This document shows, piece after piece, positions 18,116 through 26,185 of a DNA stretch of 64,000 nt (the first letter of the stretch is position 1; every line of letters starts with the position of its first letter). The notes under the pieces were generated by a model, which saw only the letters and a list, made by a program, of their open reading frames with translations, was not told the origin of the DNA and made no database searches. Where the stretch lies: contig NZ_AP026683.1 in the NCBI RefSeq assembly GCF_025997995.1, forward strand, positions 248,501-312,500. Reading direction: 5' to 3'. The stretch comes from Sediminibacterium sp. TEGAF015. Lineage in GTDB: Bacteria; Bacteroidota; Bacteroidia; Chitinophagales; Chitinophagaceae. The translations under genes and the position numbers were made by a program.

Positions 18116-19426
18116 ATGAAGGCAAAAACACTTAAGAAAGACAAGGTTAATATTATTACACTGGGTTGCAGTAAGAACCTGGTAGATTCCGAGGTATTGA
18201 GCGGTCAGCTGGCTGCCAATGAAATAGATGTGGTGCACGAGAATACCAAACTGGATCACAATATTGTGGTGGTGAATACTTGTGGCTTTATTGATAAAGC
18301 AAAGGAAGAGAGTATCAATACTATTCTGGATCAGGTAGAGTTAAAGCGAAGAGGTAAGCTGGACAAAGTGTATGTTACTGGCTGCTTAAGTGAGCGATAC
18401 AGAGGAGACCTGGAAGCTGAAATGCCGGAAGTGGATGCCTGGTTTGGCACTCTTGAATTGCCTTTGATTTTGAAACAATTTGAAGCCGATTATAAAGCAG
18501 AACTATTGGGGGAAAGAATGTTGAGTACGCCCAAGCATTATGCCTATTTAAAAATTTCCGAGGGTTGTAACAGAACCTGTTCATTCTGTGCCATTCCTTT
18601 GATGCGTGGGAAGCATATCAGCCGCACTATTGAAGATCTGGTAAAAGAAGCAGAAACGCTGGTACAAAAAGGAGTGAAGGAAGTCATGTTGATTGCGCAG
18701 GAGCTTACTTATTACGGACTGGATATATATAAGGAGAGGGCTTTGCCTAAATTACTGGATGCATTGGCTGATGTAAAAGGATTGGAGTGGATTCGCTTAC
18801 ACTATGCTTATCCAAGTAAGTTTCCTTTAGAGATTCTGGAAGTGATGCAGCGACGTGACAATATTTGTAAGTACCTCGATATGCCCTTACAACATGCCAG
18901 CAATAGTATGTTGAAAGCAATGCATCGTAATATAACACGTGAAGAAATGTCGGAATTAATTCACGAAATCAGATCACGTGTACCGGGCATTTGTTTGCGA
19001 ACAACTTTGATTGCAGGCTTCCCCGGAGAAACGGAAGAAGATGTAGAGGAATTAAAGGCGTTTTTGCAGGAACATCGCTTTGACAGAGTGGGTATTTTCA
19101 GCTATAGCCATGAAGAAAATACGAGTGCCTATGACCTGGAAGACAATGTGCCTGCTGAAGTGAAAGCAGCCCGTGCACAGGAAATAATGGAAGTGCAACA
19201 GGAAATTTCTTATGAGAAAAATCAAGAGAAAGTAGGACAGATTTTCAAAGTGCTGATAGATAAAAAAGAAGCCGGTCGTTATTTGGGAAGAACAGAATTT
19301 GATAGCGTTGAAGTTGATAATGAAGTGGTGATTCATAGCAAGAAAAAACTCGCCATCGGCGAGTTCGTTCAGGTTAAAATAACCAAAGCTTATGATTACG
19401 ATCTGGAGGGAGAAGTGGTGGGCTAA
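18116..19426 (+). CDS. rimO: Ribosomal protein S12 methylthiotransferase
   Basis: RimO is a radical-SAM enzyme that methylthiolates an Asp of ribosomal protein S12. The N-terminal UPF0004 domain opens with VNIITLGCSKNLVDSEVLSGQL and has conserved Cys residues in NTCGFIDKAKEES and TGCLSERY. The radical-SAM motif CNRTCSFC has Cys151, Cys155 and Cys158 by position. The C-terminal region (about 370-436) is a TRAM domain, with GQIFKVLIDKKEAGRYLGRTEFDSVEVDN. Length 436 is normal, and the LGCSKN and EGCNRTCSFCAIP forms indicate RimO rather than MiaB. The stop codon overlaps the convergent FadL-like gene in CTAA. Confidence 0.96.
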   Translation: MKAKTLKKDKVNIITLGCSKNLVDSEVLSGQLAANEIDVVHENTKLDHNIVVVNTCGFIDKAKEESINTILDQVELKRRGKLDKVYVTGCLSERYRGDLEAEMPEVDAWFGTLELPLILKQFEADYKAELLGERMLSTPKHYAYLKISEGCNRTCSFCAIPLMRGKHISRTIEDLVKEAETLVQKGVKEVMLIAQELTYYGLDIYKERALPKLLDALADVKGLEWIRLHYAYPSKFPLEILEVMQRRDNICKYLDMPLQHASNSMLKAMHRNITREEMSELIHEIRSRVPGICLRTTLIAGFPGETEEDVEELKAFLQEHRFDRVGIFSYSHEENTSAYDLEDNVPAEVKAARAQEIMEVQQEISYEKNQEKVGQIFKVLIDKKEAGRYLGRTEFDSVEVDNEVVIHSKKKLAIGEFVQVKITKAYDYDLEGEVVG

Positions 19427-20970
19427 AATTTAAACCCGAACGTCAGCATCATATTTCCTCTGTTACCTGTTTGATTAGCGAAAGTATTTGGCTTGTCATT
19501 CAATCTGTATGCAAATACTGCATCCTTGTTCATGATATGAGAGTAGGAAAGGTCAATGAAAATTCCTTTATTCCTGTAACCAATACCGCCAGATCCAATG
19601 ATTCTGCTTGCTTGTAATGCTTCATCCTGATAAGGACTTCCATAATAAGCCGCTCCTAATCTGAACATGATGGTGTGAAACTTTAATTCACCACCGATTC
19701 TTGCATTGATATTGCCTTTTAAATTATCTATTACAGCATCGTTTAAAGCAGAATAATAATCTCTAAATCCTGGGTTTGAAGCATTTTCGGATGCCACAGC
19801 AAATCTTGCTCCCTTATAATGCACGTATTCCAGATCTGCGCTTATAAACCCTTTTTGTAAACGGGTATCATTAATTTCCCGCAAGACGATGCTAAAGCTA
19901 CCAATGGCTCTCCATGGAGTAGTAATGGTGTAATTACTTTTTCCAGCTTGTCCGTTGTTTAATCTATCGCTGTTTTCTGAACGTCTGCCTGCGTATCCCT
20001 CAGTATCAGCAATTAAGGAAGCTCTAACCCTGTCTGTCATCGATATAATTTGTGGACTATGGAATGCGAAACCTATTCTCACAAAATCTGAAGGTTTATA
20101 CAGGGTCCCCAGTTTTAGTCCAATACCTGCGCCCTGGGATGTATACGTTTCTCTGAATTCAAAAAAACTGAATTGATTTCCGGGATCGTTGGTAGCGTCT
20201 CTTTCACTGTAAAAAATTTCTCTGGAATATTTGATGATTGGAATAGTTAAACTACCTCCCACATATAATTTGTCTGCCATGTTACCTGCAAGGCCTAGTG
20301 CCACTTCGCTGTAACCTCCACTTGTTCGGGCATTGTACATTTGGTTTACTCCGGATGAAATAGGGACTAAACTTTGGTATCCTGCTACAGAACCCCCAGG
20401 CCCACTTAATGTATCAACCAAAAAAGTTCTAAAGGCAAGCGAGGATCCGAATATATAATTACTTAGTGCTGCATTGGTATCTGCCCGATCACGGGTAAGT
20501 TCTTCCAGGTATTTTTCTGTGAATGAGCTGAAATTATTTAATCCTTTAAAACTTACCTGATTGTTGTAATTAGCCAATTGATTTACAGAAATTGCAAAGG
20601 CAGAACTGGTCCATTTACTGTATCCGTTTCTAGTGGTGCCAGCCAGAATTAATCCGCTTGTACCTAGTCCAAACCCTGATTTTTTAGAGCTGGTATCACT
20701 CCCTCTGTAATTAAATTTATTGTTATTACTAATGAAACCAGGGGAGAGTACCAGTTCCCTTGTTTTATATAAACCAATACCTGCAGGGTTAACATGGTTG
20801 GCCGTAATATCACCTCCTAAGGATCCCATAACACCACCCACCGCCATATTTCTGGCTGTACCATTTGGTGTGAACCAGGATACCCTGATGGCTTCATCAA
20901 TTGACTGGGACTTTGCGGTTTGGACAAAGCATGCCATGCCGCTTATAAATAAGCCGAAATATTTTTTCAT
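19423..20970 (-). CDS. FadL/OmpP1-like outer-membrane transport protein
   Basis: The ATG at 20970 gives a signal peptide MKKYFGLFISGMACFVQTAKSQ. The mature protein begins with IDEAIRVSWFTPNGTARNMAVGGVMGSLGGDITANHVNPAGIGLYK, the plug-like N-terminus typical of FadL/OmpP1 proteins (an NPAG motif), and continues as alternating amphipathic strands ending in MMLTFGFKF with a terminal Phe, as in outer-membrane beta barrels. It has about 515 residues. It follows the Gly-rich lipoprotein gene by 26 bases, so the two are probably one operon. The substrate is unknown; fatty acids or aromatic hydrocarbons are only typical of the family. Confidence 0.83.
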   Translation of the reverse strand: MKKYFGLFISGMACFVQTAKSQSIDEAIRVSWFTPNGTARNMAVGGVMGSLGGDITANHVNPAGIGLYKTRELVLSPGFISNNNKFNYRGSDTSSKKSGFGLGTSGLILAGTTRNGYSKWTSSAFAISVNQLANYNNQVSFKGLNNFSSFTEKYLEELTRDRADTNAALSNYIFGSSLAFRTFLVDTLSGPGGSVAGYQSLVPISSGVNQMYNARTSGGYSEVALGLAGNMADKLYVGGSLTIPIIKYSREIFYSERDATNDPGNQFSFFEFRETYTSQGAGIGLKLGTLYKPSDFVRIGFAFHSPQIISMTDRVRASLIADTEGYAGRRSENSDRLNNGQAGKSNYTITTPWRAIGSFSIVLREINDTRLQKGFISADLEYVHYKGARFAVASENASNPGFRDYYSALNDAVIDNLKGNINARIGGELKFHTIMFRLGAAYYGSPYQDEALQASRIIGSGGIGYRNKGIFIDLSYSHIMNKDAVFAYRLNDKPNTFANQTGNRGNMMLTFGFKF

Positions 20971-20996
20971 ACTTGTGTTGTTAATTGCTGGCAATA

Positions 20997-21833
20997 TTAG
21001 TTTCTACCACCTCTGCCTGAACTAGCGCTTGATCCTGTACTACCAAAACCTCCGCTTGCTCCGCCAGCATTGCTATTGGTCATTGGAGTTGAACCGTTAT
21101 TGCTAAAGGTTCTGATAGAACGATCAAAGCTATTGGATTGACCGCCAGGTGTACTTGGAGTTGAGAACACTCTTTTTACCAGATTGCCAAAGTTGTTGCT
21201 GCTGCCGTTGGACCCTGGCGCATACCAGTTACTCCCTTTTTCTGAATTGTTATTGTTATACATTCTATTTCTTAAAGCACTCAAATTTGCGCCTGAGCCA
21301 GAAGTGATAATATTTGCTTTTGGATTACCGTAATTGATTACAGAGAAGAAAGGATTGCTCCATCCAATCTGATTCATATAGCCACCACCAAAGAATCCCC
21401 CACCATAAAGTCCGCCTCCGTAAAATCCACCGCCAAAGAAATTATTCCATGCAGTAAATCCAGGGCCAAATCCAAATCCTAGATTCCATGGATTCATTAC
21501 ATAAGGATTCAGCATCCATGGATTCAATGAAGTGAAGTGCCCATACGTGTAAGGCGAAAAATCATATCTCATGTCATTCCAATAGCTGAAATTATCAATG
21601 GTACCCCAACGATCTCTGTTGGCTACTTTCATTCTTAAGTATCGATCATCCATGGTACTCACGTATTCTTGATAGCGGTCGTCACTGTTCTTGCCACTTG
21701 CATAAGCGTATGTTTCTCTTTCCTGACCAGGTGAGAAATATACATCGTCGGGCGTTTGGCCTGATTGATAGGCTGTGCTGCAGCCACTTAAGATCGTTAC
21801 AAGTGTTAGCGCACTGAATACAAGCTTTTTCAT
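20997..21833 (-). CDS. Gly-rich lipoprotein
   Basis: The ATG at 21833 opens MKKLVFSALTLVTILSGC, a textbook lipoprotein signal with Cys in LSGC. The mature 260 residues begin STAYQSGQTPDDVYFSPGQE, then a Tyr/Asp-rich region, a Gly/Phe/Tyr-rich centre (GGGFYGGGLYGGGFFGGGY), and a Ser/Asn/Gly-rich tail ending SSGRGGRN. It looks like a surface or periplasmic protein of low complexity that may be flexible or sticky. It is encoded first in a minus-strand pair with the FadL-like barrel, and divergent from proS. No function is assigned. Confidence 0.8.
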   Translation of the reverse strand: MKKLVFSALTLVTILSGCSTAYQSGQTPDDVYFSPGQERETYAYASGKNSDDRYQEYVSTMDDRYLRMKVANRDRWGTIDNFSYWNDMRYDFSPYTYGHFTSLNPWMLNPYVMNPWNLGFGFGPGFTAWNNFFGGGFYGGGLYGGGFFGGGYMNQIGWSNPFFSVINYGNPKANIITSGSGANLSALRNRMYNNNNSEKGSNWYAPGSNGSSNNFGNLVKRVFSTPSTPGGQSNSFDRSIRTFSNNGSTPMTNSNAGGASGGFGSTGSSASSGRGGRN

Positions 21834-21877
21834 GATTATCCTTTTTAGGTGCATCAATTTGGTTGAATGAAGTTACA

Positions 21878-21885
21878 TACATTTG
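21878..21885 (+). promoter_or_regulatory. -7 element TACATTTG for proS
   Basis: An exact TAnnTTTG match on the plus strand. It implies a leader of about 85 bases that contains the small hairpin ACTAAC-AAAT-GTTAGT at 21927-21942. Confidence 0.45.
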
Positions 21886-21973
21886 CGCATGGTAACTTCA
21901 AACAATTAGAGGCAAATTACATGCCAACTAACAAATGTTAGTCTTGTTTAGGTTAAAAAAAATAAAAATATTT

Positions 21974-23452
21974 ATGGGAAAGGAGCTAACCTCAAGATCG
22001 CAGGATTATTCACAATGGTATAACGACTTAATTATCAAGGGCCAACTGGCGGATTATTCTGCGGTAAGGGGCTGTATGGTCATCAAACCCTATGGTTTTG
22101 CTTTATGGGAAAATATGAGGGATGTATTGGACAAAATGTTCAAAGATACCGGACACCAGAATGCTTACTTCCCGCTTTTTGTACCTAAGAGTTTATTTGA
22201 GGCTGAAGAAAAAAATGCAGAGGGGTTCGCAAAAGAATGTGCAGTTGTTACGCATTACCGATTAAAGACTGATCCAAATAATAAAGGCAAATTAATGGTA
22301 GATCCGGAAGCAAAGCTGGAAGAAGAACTGGTGGTTCGTCCAACCAGTGAAGCCATTATCTGGAATACTTATAAAGGGTGGATTCAAAGCTATCGTGACT
22401 TACCGCTGTTGATTAACCAATGGGCTAATGTGGTTCGTTGGGAGATGCGCACGCGTCTATTTCTCCGAACAGCAGAATTTCTGTGGCAGGAGGGCCATAC
22501 TGCGCATGCTTCTGCGGAAGAAGCGATTGAAGAAACTAAGCGAATGCTCGACGTATATGCTGACTTTGCCGAAAACTGGATGGCATTACCTGTTATTAAA
22601 GGAGTGAAATCGCCAAACGAGCGTTTTGCAGGAGCGGAAGACACGTATTGTATTGAAGCCCTGATGCAGGATGGTAAAGCATTACAGGCAGGCACTTCGC
22701 ATTTTCTGGGTCAGAATTTTGCTAAAGCATTCGATGTGAAATTCAGCGACAAGAACAATCAGCTCGATTATGTATGGGCAACCAGCTGGGGCGTAAGTAC
22801 CCGTTTGATTGGAGGATTGGTGATGGCGCATAGTGATGATGACGGTTTAATTTTACCTCCACGTATTGCACCGATTCAGGTAGTTATTGTGCCTATCTAT
22901 AAAGGCGATGAACAAAAAGCTCAGATTGATGAAGTGGTAGGCGCAATGATTAAGGAGATGAAATCACTGGGCATAACCGTTAAGTACGATGACGCTGACA
23001 ACAGCAGACCCGGATGGAAATTCGCGGAATATGAATTAAAAGGCGTTCCTGTTAGAATTGCAGTAGGCGCAAGAGATTTGGCCAATCAGGTAGTAGAAGT
23101 TGCCAGAAGGGATACTAAGGAAAAACAAACGATTTCCCTATCAGGTATTGGGGTATATGTAAAAGAATTATTGAACGATATTCAAGTTTCCATGTTTAAT
23201 AAGGCTAAAGCATTCCAGCAAGAACATATTACTCCTGCCAATACCTGGGAAGAATTTGTACATATTCTGGATACCAAGGCAGGATTTGTTTCTGCACATT
23301 GGGATGGTTCTCCTGAGACAGAAGAAAAAATAAAGGAATTATCTAAGGCAACTATTCGTTGTATTCCTCTGGATAATCCTCAGGAGGAAGGCCTTTGTAT
23401 TTTAACAGGAAAAAAATCTACTCAAAGAGTTCTGTTTGCGAGGGCATATTGA
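21974..23452 (+). CDS. proS: Prolyl-tRNA synthetase
   Basis: A class II aminoacyl-tRNA synthetase that charges tRNA-Pro. The ATG at 21974 gives [48 protein letters not shown], characteristic of the eukaryote/archaeal-like short ProS common in Bacteroidota. Motif 2 is visible around [27 protein letters not shown] and motif 3 around [31 protein letters not shown], followed by the anticodon-binding domain and a C-terminal extension ending FARAY. The length is 492 residues, and there is no INS editing domain. It is the first gene of a plus-strand row followed 12 bases later by the DUF898 gene. Confidence 0.96.
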   Translation: MGKELTSRSQDYSQWYNDLIIKGQLADYSAVRGCMVIKPYGFALWENMRDVLDKMFKDTGHQNAYFPLFVPKSLFEAEEKNAEGFAKECAVVTHYRLKTDPNNKGKLMVDPEAKLEEELVVRPTSEAIIWNTYKGWIQSYRDLPLLINQWANVVRWEMRTRLFLRTAEFLWQEGHTAHASAEEAIEETKRMLDVYADFAENWMALPVIKGVKSPNERFAGAEDTYCIEALMQDGKALQAGTSHFLGQNFAKAFDVKFSDKNNQLDYVWATSWGVSTRLIGGLVMAHSDDDGLILPPRIAPIQVVIVPIYKGDEQKAQIDEVVGAMIKEMKSLGITVKYDDADNSRPGWKFAEYELKGVPVRIAVGARDLANQVVEVARRDTKEKQTISLSGIGVYVKELLNDIQVSMFNKAKAFQQEHITPANTWEEFVHILDTKAGFVSAHWDGSPETEEKIKELSKATIRCIPLDNPQEEGLCILTGKKSTQRVLFARAY

Positions 23453-23464
23453 TATATTTATTAT

Positions 23465-24409
23465 ATGGAATATAATAAATATAGCCTCAGCTTCAAAGGG
23501 AGTGGAACTTCCTATTTTAAAGTACTGCTAGTTAATATCATTTTAGTTACCATAACCCTAGGCCTCTATTATCCCTGGGCAAAAGCGCGGTCATTGCAGT
23601 ATTTCTACAGCAATTCCTTGTTCAATGAACAGGCTTTTGTATTTACCGGAACCGGTTCAGAAATGTTCAGAGGATTCATCAAGGCATTTCTTTTATTAAT
23701 AGGTATGTATGGATTGGTAACCTACCTGGTGCTGAATGAACAGGAATTGGTAGGGCTGGCACTTTTTTATATTTTTCTGATTCTCCTTGTTCCATTGGCC
23801 ATACACGGCTCTTACCGATACCGATTTGCAAAAACTGTATGGAGTGGAATTCGTTTTGGATATATGGGAGATAAATGGGAGCTTTTTGCGCTCTTTATAA
23901 AAGGTATATTATTGACTATTGTTACTTTCGGAATTTATGGTGCCTGGTTCATGATGAATCTGAGACGATATTTATTGTGCAATGTAAAAGTGGGGGATGC
24001 AAGGTTTGCTTACAAAGGAGTGGGTGGTGAATATTTTTGGCTGAACATCAAGGGATATTTTTTAAGCATTTTTACATTGGGTCTGTATTTTTTCTGGTGG
24101 CAAAAAGACTTGTATGCTTATTTTATAAATAACTTAAGACTGACCAGGGGAGAGCAGACAATGTTGTTGCGTTCAACCGCTACAGGTGGTGATTTCCTTG
24201 TTTTGATTCTGTTGAACCTGTTGCTTTTTATTTTTACTCTAGGGTTGGCTACACCCTGGATAGCAGTAAGAACCATGCGTTTTTTATTTTCTCATTTGGT
24301 GCTGGATGGAACCATTGCATTTGATGAATTGCAGCAAACTCAGCCGAATTATGATGATGCTACAGGTGAAGATATTGCAGACTTTTTAGACTTTGGATTT
24401 GTTATATAA
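23465..24409 (+). CDS. DUF898 (YjgN-like) membrane protein
   Basis: A 314-residue polytopic membrane protein of the YjgN/DUF898 type. The repeated unit of the family is visible: LYYPWAKARSLQYFYSN, GFGYMGDKWELFALFIKG-like RFGYMGDKWELFALF, YGAWFMMNLRRYLLCNVKVGDARFAYKG, LYFFWWQKDLYAYFINNLRL and TPWIAVRTMRFLFSHLVLDG. There are several hydrophobic helices interspersed with Trp-rich turns. Its function is unknown. The stop codon overlaps the ATG of the M48 peptidase by one base (TAATG), so the two are translationally coupled. Confidence 0.88.
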   Translation: MEYNKYSLSFKGSGTSYFKVLLVNIILVTITLGLYYPWAKARSLQYFYSNSLFNEQAFVFTGTGSEMFRGFIKAFLLLIGMYGLVTYLVLNEQELVGLALFYIFLILLVPLAIHGSYRYRFAKTVWSGIRFGYMGDKWELFALFIKGILLTIVTFGIYGAWFMMNLRRYLLCNVKVGDARFAYKGVGGEYFWLNIKGYFLSIFTLGLYFFWWQKDLYAYFINNLRLTRGEQTMLLRSTATGGDFLVLILLNLLLFIFTLGLATPWIAVRTMRFLFSHLVLDGTIAFDELQQTQPNYDDATGEDIADFLDFGFVI

Positions 24410-25482
24410 TGGAAATAATTAGTTCAGTTCAATATTTTGATGGATTGCAGGCAACCCCTCAATCAGCTTTGTTATACATATCAGCTGAGGGTTTCTCTCT
24501 TCAAGTTGGTCTTATTTGGGAAACAGGTGCTCCTGTCTTATTTTATCCTAGAGGAGAATGTTCTTTTCAGAAAACAGATCATCAACTCATTGTTTTTCTG
24601 AATAAAAAAAACAGTGCCTATTTTACCATTGCTATCCATGAACCAGTCGTGCCAGAAATTATCAATCTGATCCAAGCTGCTGAAAAATCAATTGCTGCCA
24701 GATTATTTAAGCTAAATGTTTTTACACTATTGTTAATCGTCCTGCTCTTATTTTCCGGAGTGTATTGGGGAATATCTACGATTGTTCCCTGGGCTGGGCT
24801 TAAAATCATCAAGCCTGCAACTGAAACAGAATTGGGAGAAAAAATGCATGAATCAATGATGGTAGATGCCAGCATTGATAAGAGGAAAACAGCATTGGTT
24901 CAGTCTTTTGCCAACTCACTGGAATTAAGTAAAACCTACCCCATTAAAATTACGGTAGTTAAAAATCAAGAAGTAAATGCCTATGCCTTACCGGGTGGAA
25001 ATATAGTTGTCTATTCCGGAATATTGCGAACCATGCAATCGGGAGATGAGTTGGCAGCTTTGCTGGGTCATGAAGCAGCCCATATTAATGAACGTCATAG
25101 TTTGCGTTCCGTTTTGCGTTCTGCCGCAACAGGATTAATGGTATCTGTTATTTTCAATGATGTTTCCGGTATCCTGTCTATTTTGGTGGAAAATGCAGAG
25201 GGATTAAGATCCATGCAGTTTTCGAGAAGTATGGAAGAAAATGCAGATGAAGTTGGTATGCGGATGCTCGTGAAAAATAAAATTAATCCGCTGGCGATGA
25301 AACAACTCATGCTGACACTAAAAGACAACGCACCTGATATGCCAGCTGTTTTAAGTTTTATTTCTACACATCCAGCAACAGATGACAGAATTAAACACGC
25401 GGAGACTTTTGCGATTCCTTATAAAAACAGTTCCTTTGCAGCCAATCCTCTCAGGGATTCTATCTGGAGAGAACTAAAGTAA
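24409..25482 (+). CDS. M48-family membrane metallopeptidase
   Basis: A 357-residue zinc peptidase anchored in the membrane. The first 100 residues form a beta-rich cytoplasmic-looking domain, followed by a helix at about 106-130 (VFTLLLIVLLLFSGVYWGISTIVPW). The catalytic domain has HEAAH at residues 221-225 and the third ligand in MEENADEVG, preceded by NAYALPGGNIVVYSGIL, a family signature. FISTHPATDDRIKHAE near the end is also typical of BepA/HtpX-like proteins. It is coupled to the DUF898 gene and 1 base from truB. Role: probably envelope protein quality control; substrate unknown. Confidence 0.92.
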   Translation: MEIISSVQYFDGLQATPQSALLYISAEGFSLQVGLIWETGAPVLFYPRGECSFQKTDHQLIVFLNKKNSAYFTIAIHEPVVPEIINLIQAAEKSIAARLFKLNVFTLLLIVLLLFSGVYWGISTIVPWAGLKIIKPATETELGEKMHESMMVDASIDKRKTALVQSFANSLELSKTYPIKITVVKNQEVNAYALPGGNIVVYSGILRTMQSGDELAALLGHEAAHINERHSLRSVLRSAATGLMVSVIFNDVSGILSILVENAEGLRSMQFSRSMEENADEVGMRMLVKNKINPLAMKQLMLTLKDNAPDMPAVLSFISTHPATDDRIKHAETFAIPYKNSSFAANPLRDSIWRELK

Positions 25483-25483
25483 A

Positions 25484-26185
25484 ATGAAGCAGAAAGAAAT
25501 TCATCCCGCATTACAGCCTTATCTGGAAGGGCAGGCTATTTTAATTGATAAACCCATTGACTGGACTTCATTTGACGTAGTCAGAAAAATCAGAAATATT
25601 ACCCGAATTGTAAAAGTTGGACATGCAGGAACCCTTGATCCATTAGCGACCGGCCTTCTGATTGTGTGTACAGGAAAGTATACCAAGAAGATTAATGAAT
25701 ATATGGGAATGGAAAAAGAGTACACGGGTACTTTTACATTGGGGGCTACCACACCCACCTATGATTTAGAATCTGAGCCAGTTAATTTTTGTGATACCAA
25801 CCATCTTTCTGAATCTCAAATTAAAGAAGCAACGAAGAAATTTACCGGACCAATTATGCAGGTTCCCCCTATTCATTCTGCCATCAAGCAAGAGGGGAAA
25901 CCCGTTTACCTGGCTGCAAGAAAAGGCATTGATGTAGTGCTGGAGCCCAGACCTGTTACCATACATGCTTTTGAGATTGAAAAAATAGAAATGCCCGTAG
26001 TTCATTTTCGCGTAGTATGTTCAACAGGCACTTACATCAGAAGTCTGGCCAATGATTTTGGAAAGGCACTGGGAGTTGGCGCATATATGAGTTCTCTAAG
26101 ACGTACCAGAATCGGACATTTTCAGGTATCAGCTGCCGAATCGATGGAATCCTTCGAAGCTAAAATTGAGCAATTGAAAGCTTAG
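25484..26185 (+). CDS. truB: tRNA pseudouridine-55 synthase
   Basis: TruB makes pseudouridine 55 in the tRNA T-arm. The catalytic Asp is in GHAGTLDPLATGLL, at about residue 52. Other family marks are ILIDKPIDWTSFDVVRKIR, MGMEKEYTGTFTLGATTPTYDLE, QVPPIHSAIKQEGKPVYLAARKG and CSTGTYIRSLANDFGKALGVGAYMSSLRRTRIG. Length of 233 residues is the short form common in Bacteroidota. It begins one base after the M48 gene stop, so it is the last gene of the DUF898-M48-truB run, and its stop overlaps that of tamL in TTAG. Confidence 0.96.
   Translation: MKQKEIHPALQPYLEGQAILIDKPIDWTSFDVVRKIRNITRIVKVGHAGTLDPLATGLLIVCTGKYTKKINEYMGMEKEYTGTFTLGATTPTYDLESEPVNFCDTNHLSESQIKEATKKFTGPIMQVPPIHSAIKQEGKPVYLAARKGIDVVLEPRPVTIHAFEIEKIEMPVVHFRVVCSTGTYIRSLANDFGKALGVGAYMSSLRRTRIGHFQVSAAESMESFEAKIEQLKA

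Noticed and set aside
21927..21942. A T-box riboswitch upstream of proS.
   Set aside because: The hairpin is only six base pairs, with no specifier loop, no T-box sequence and no antiterminator alternative.
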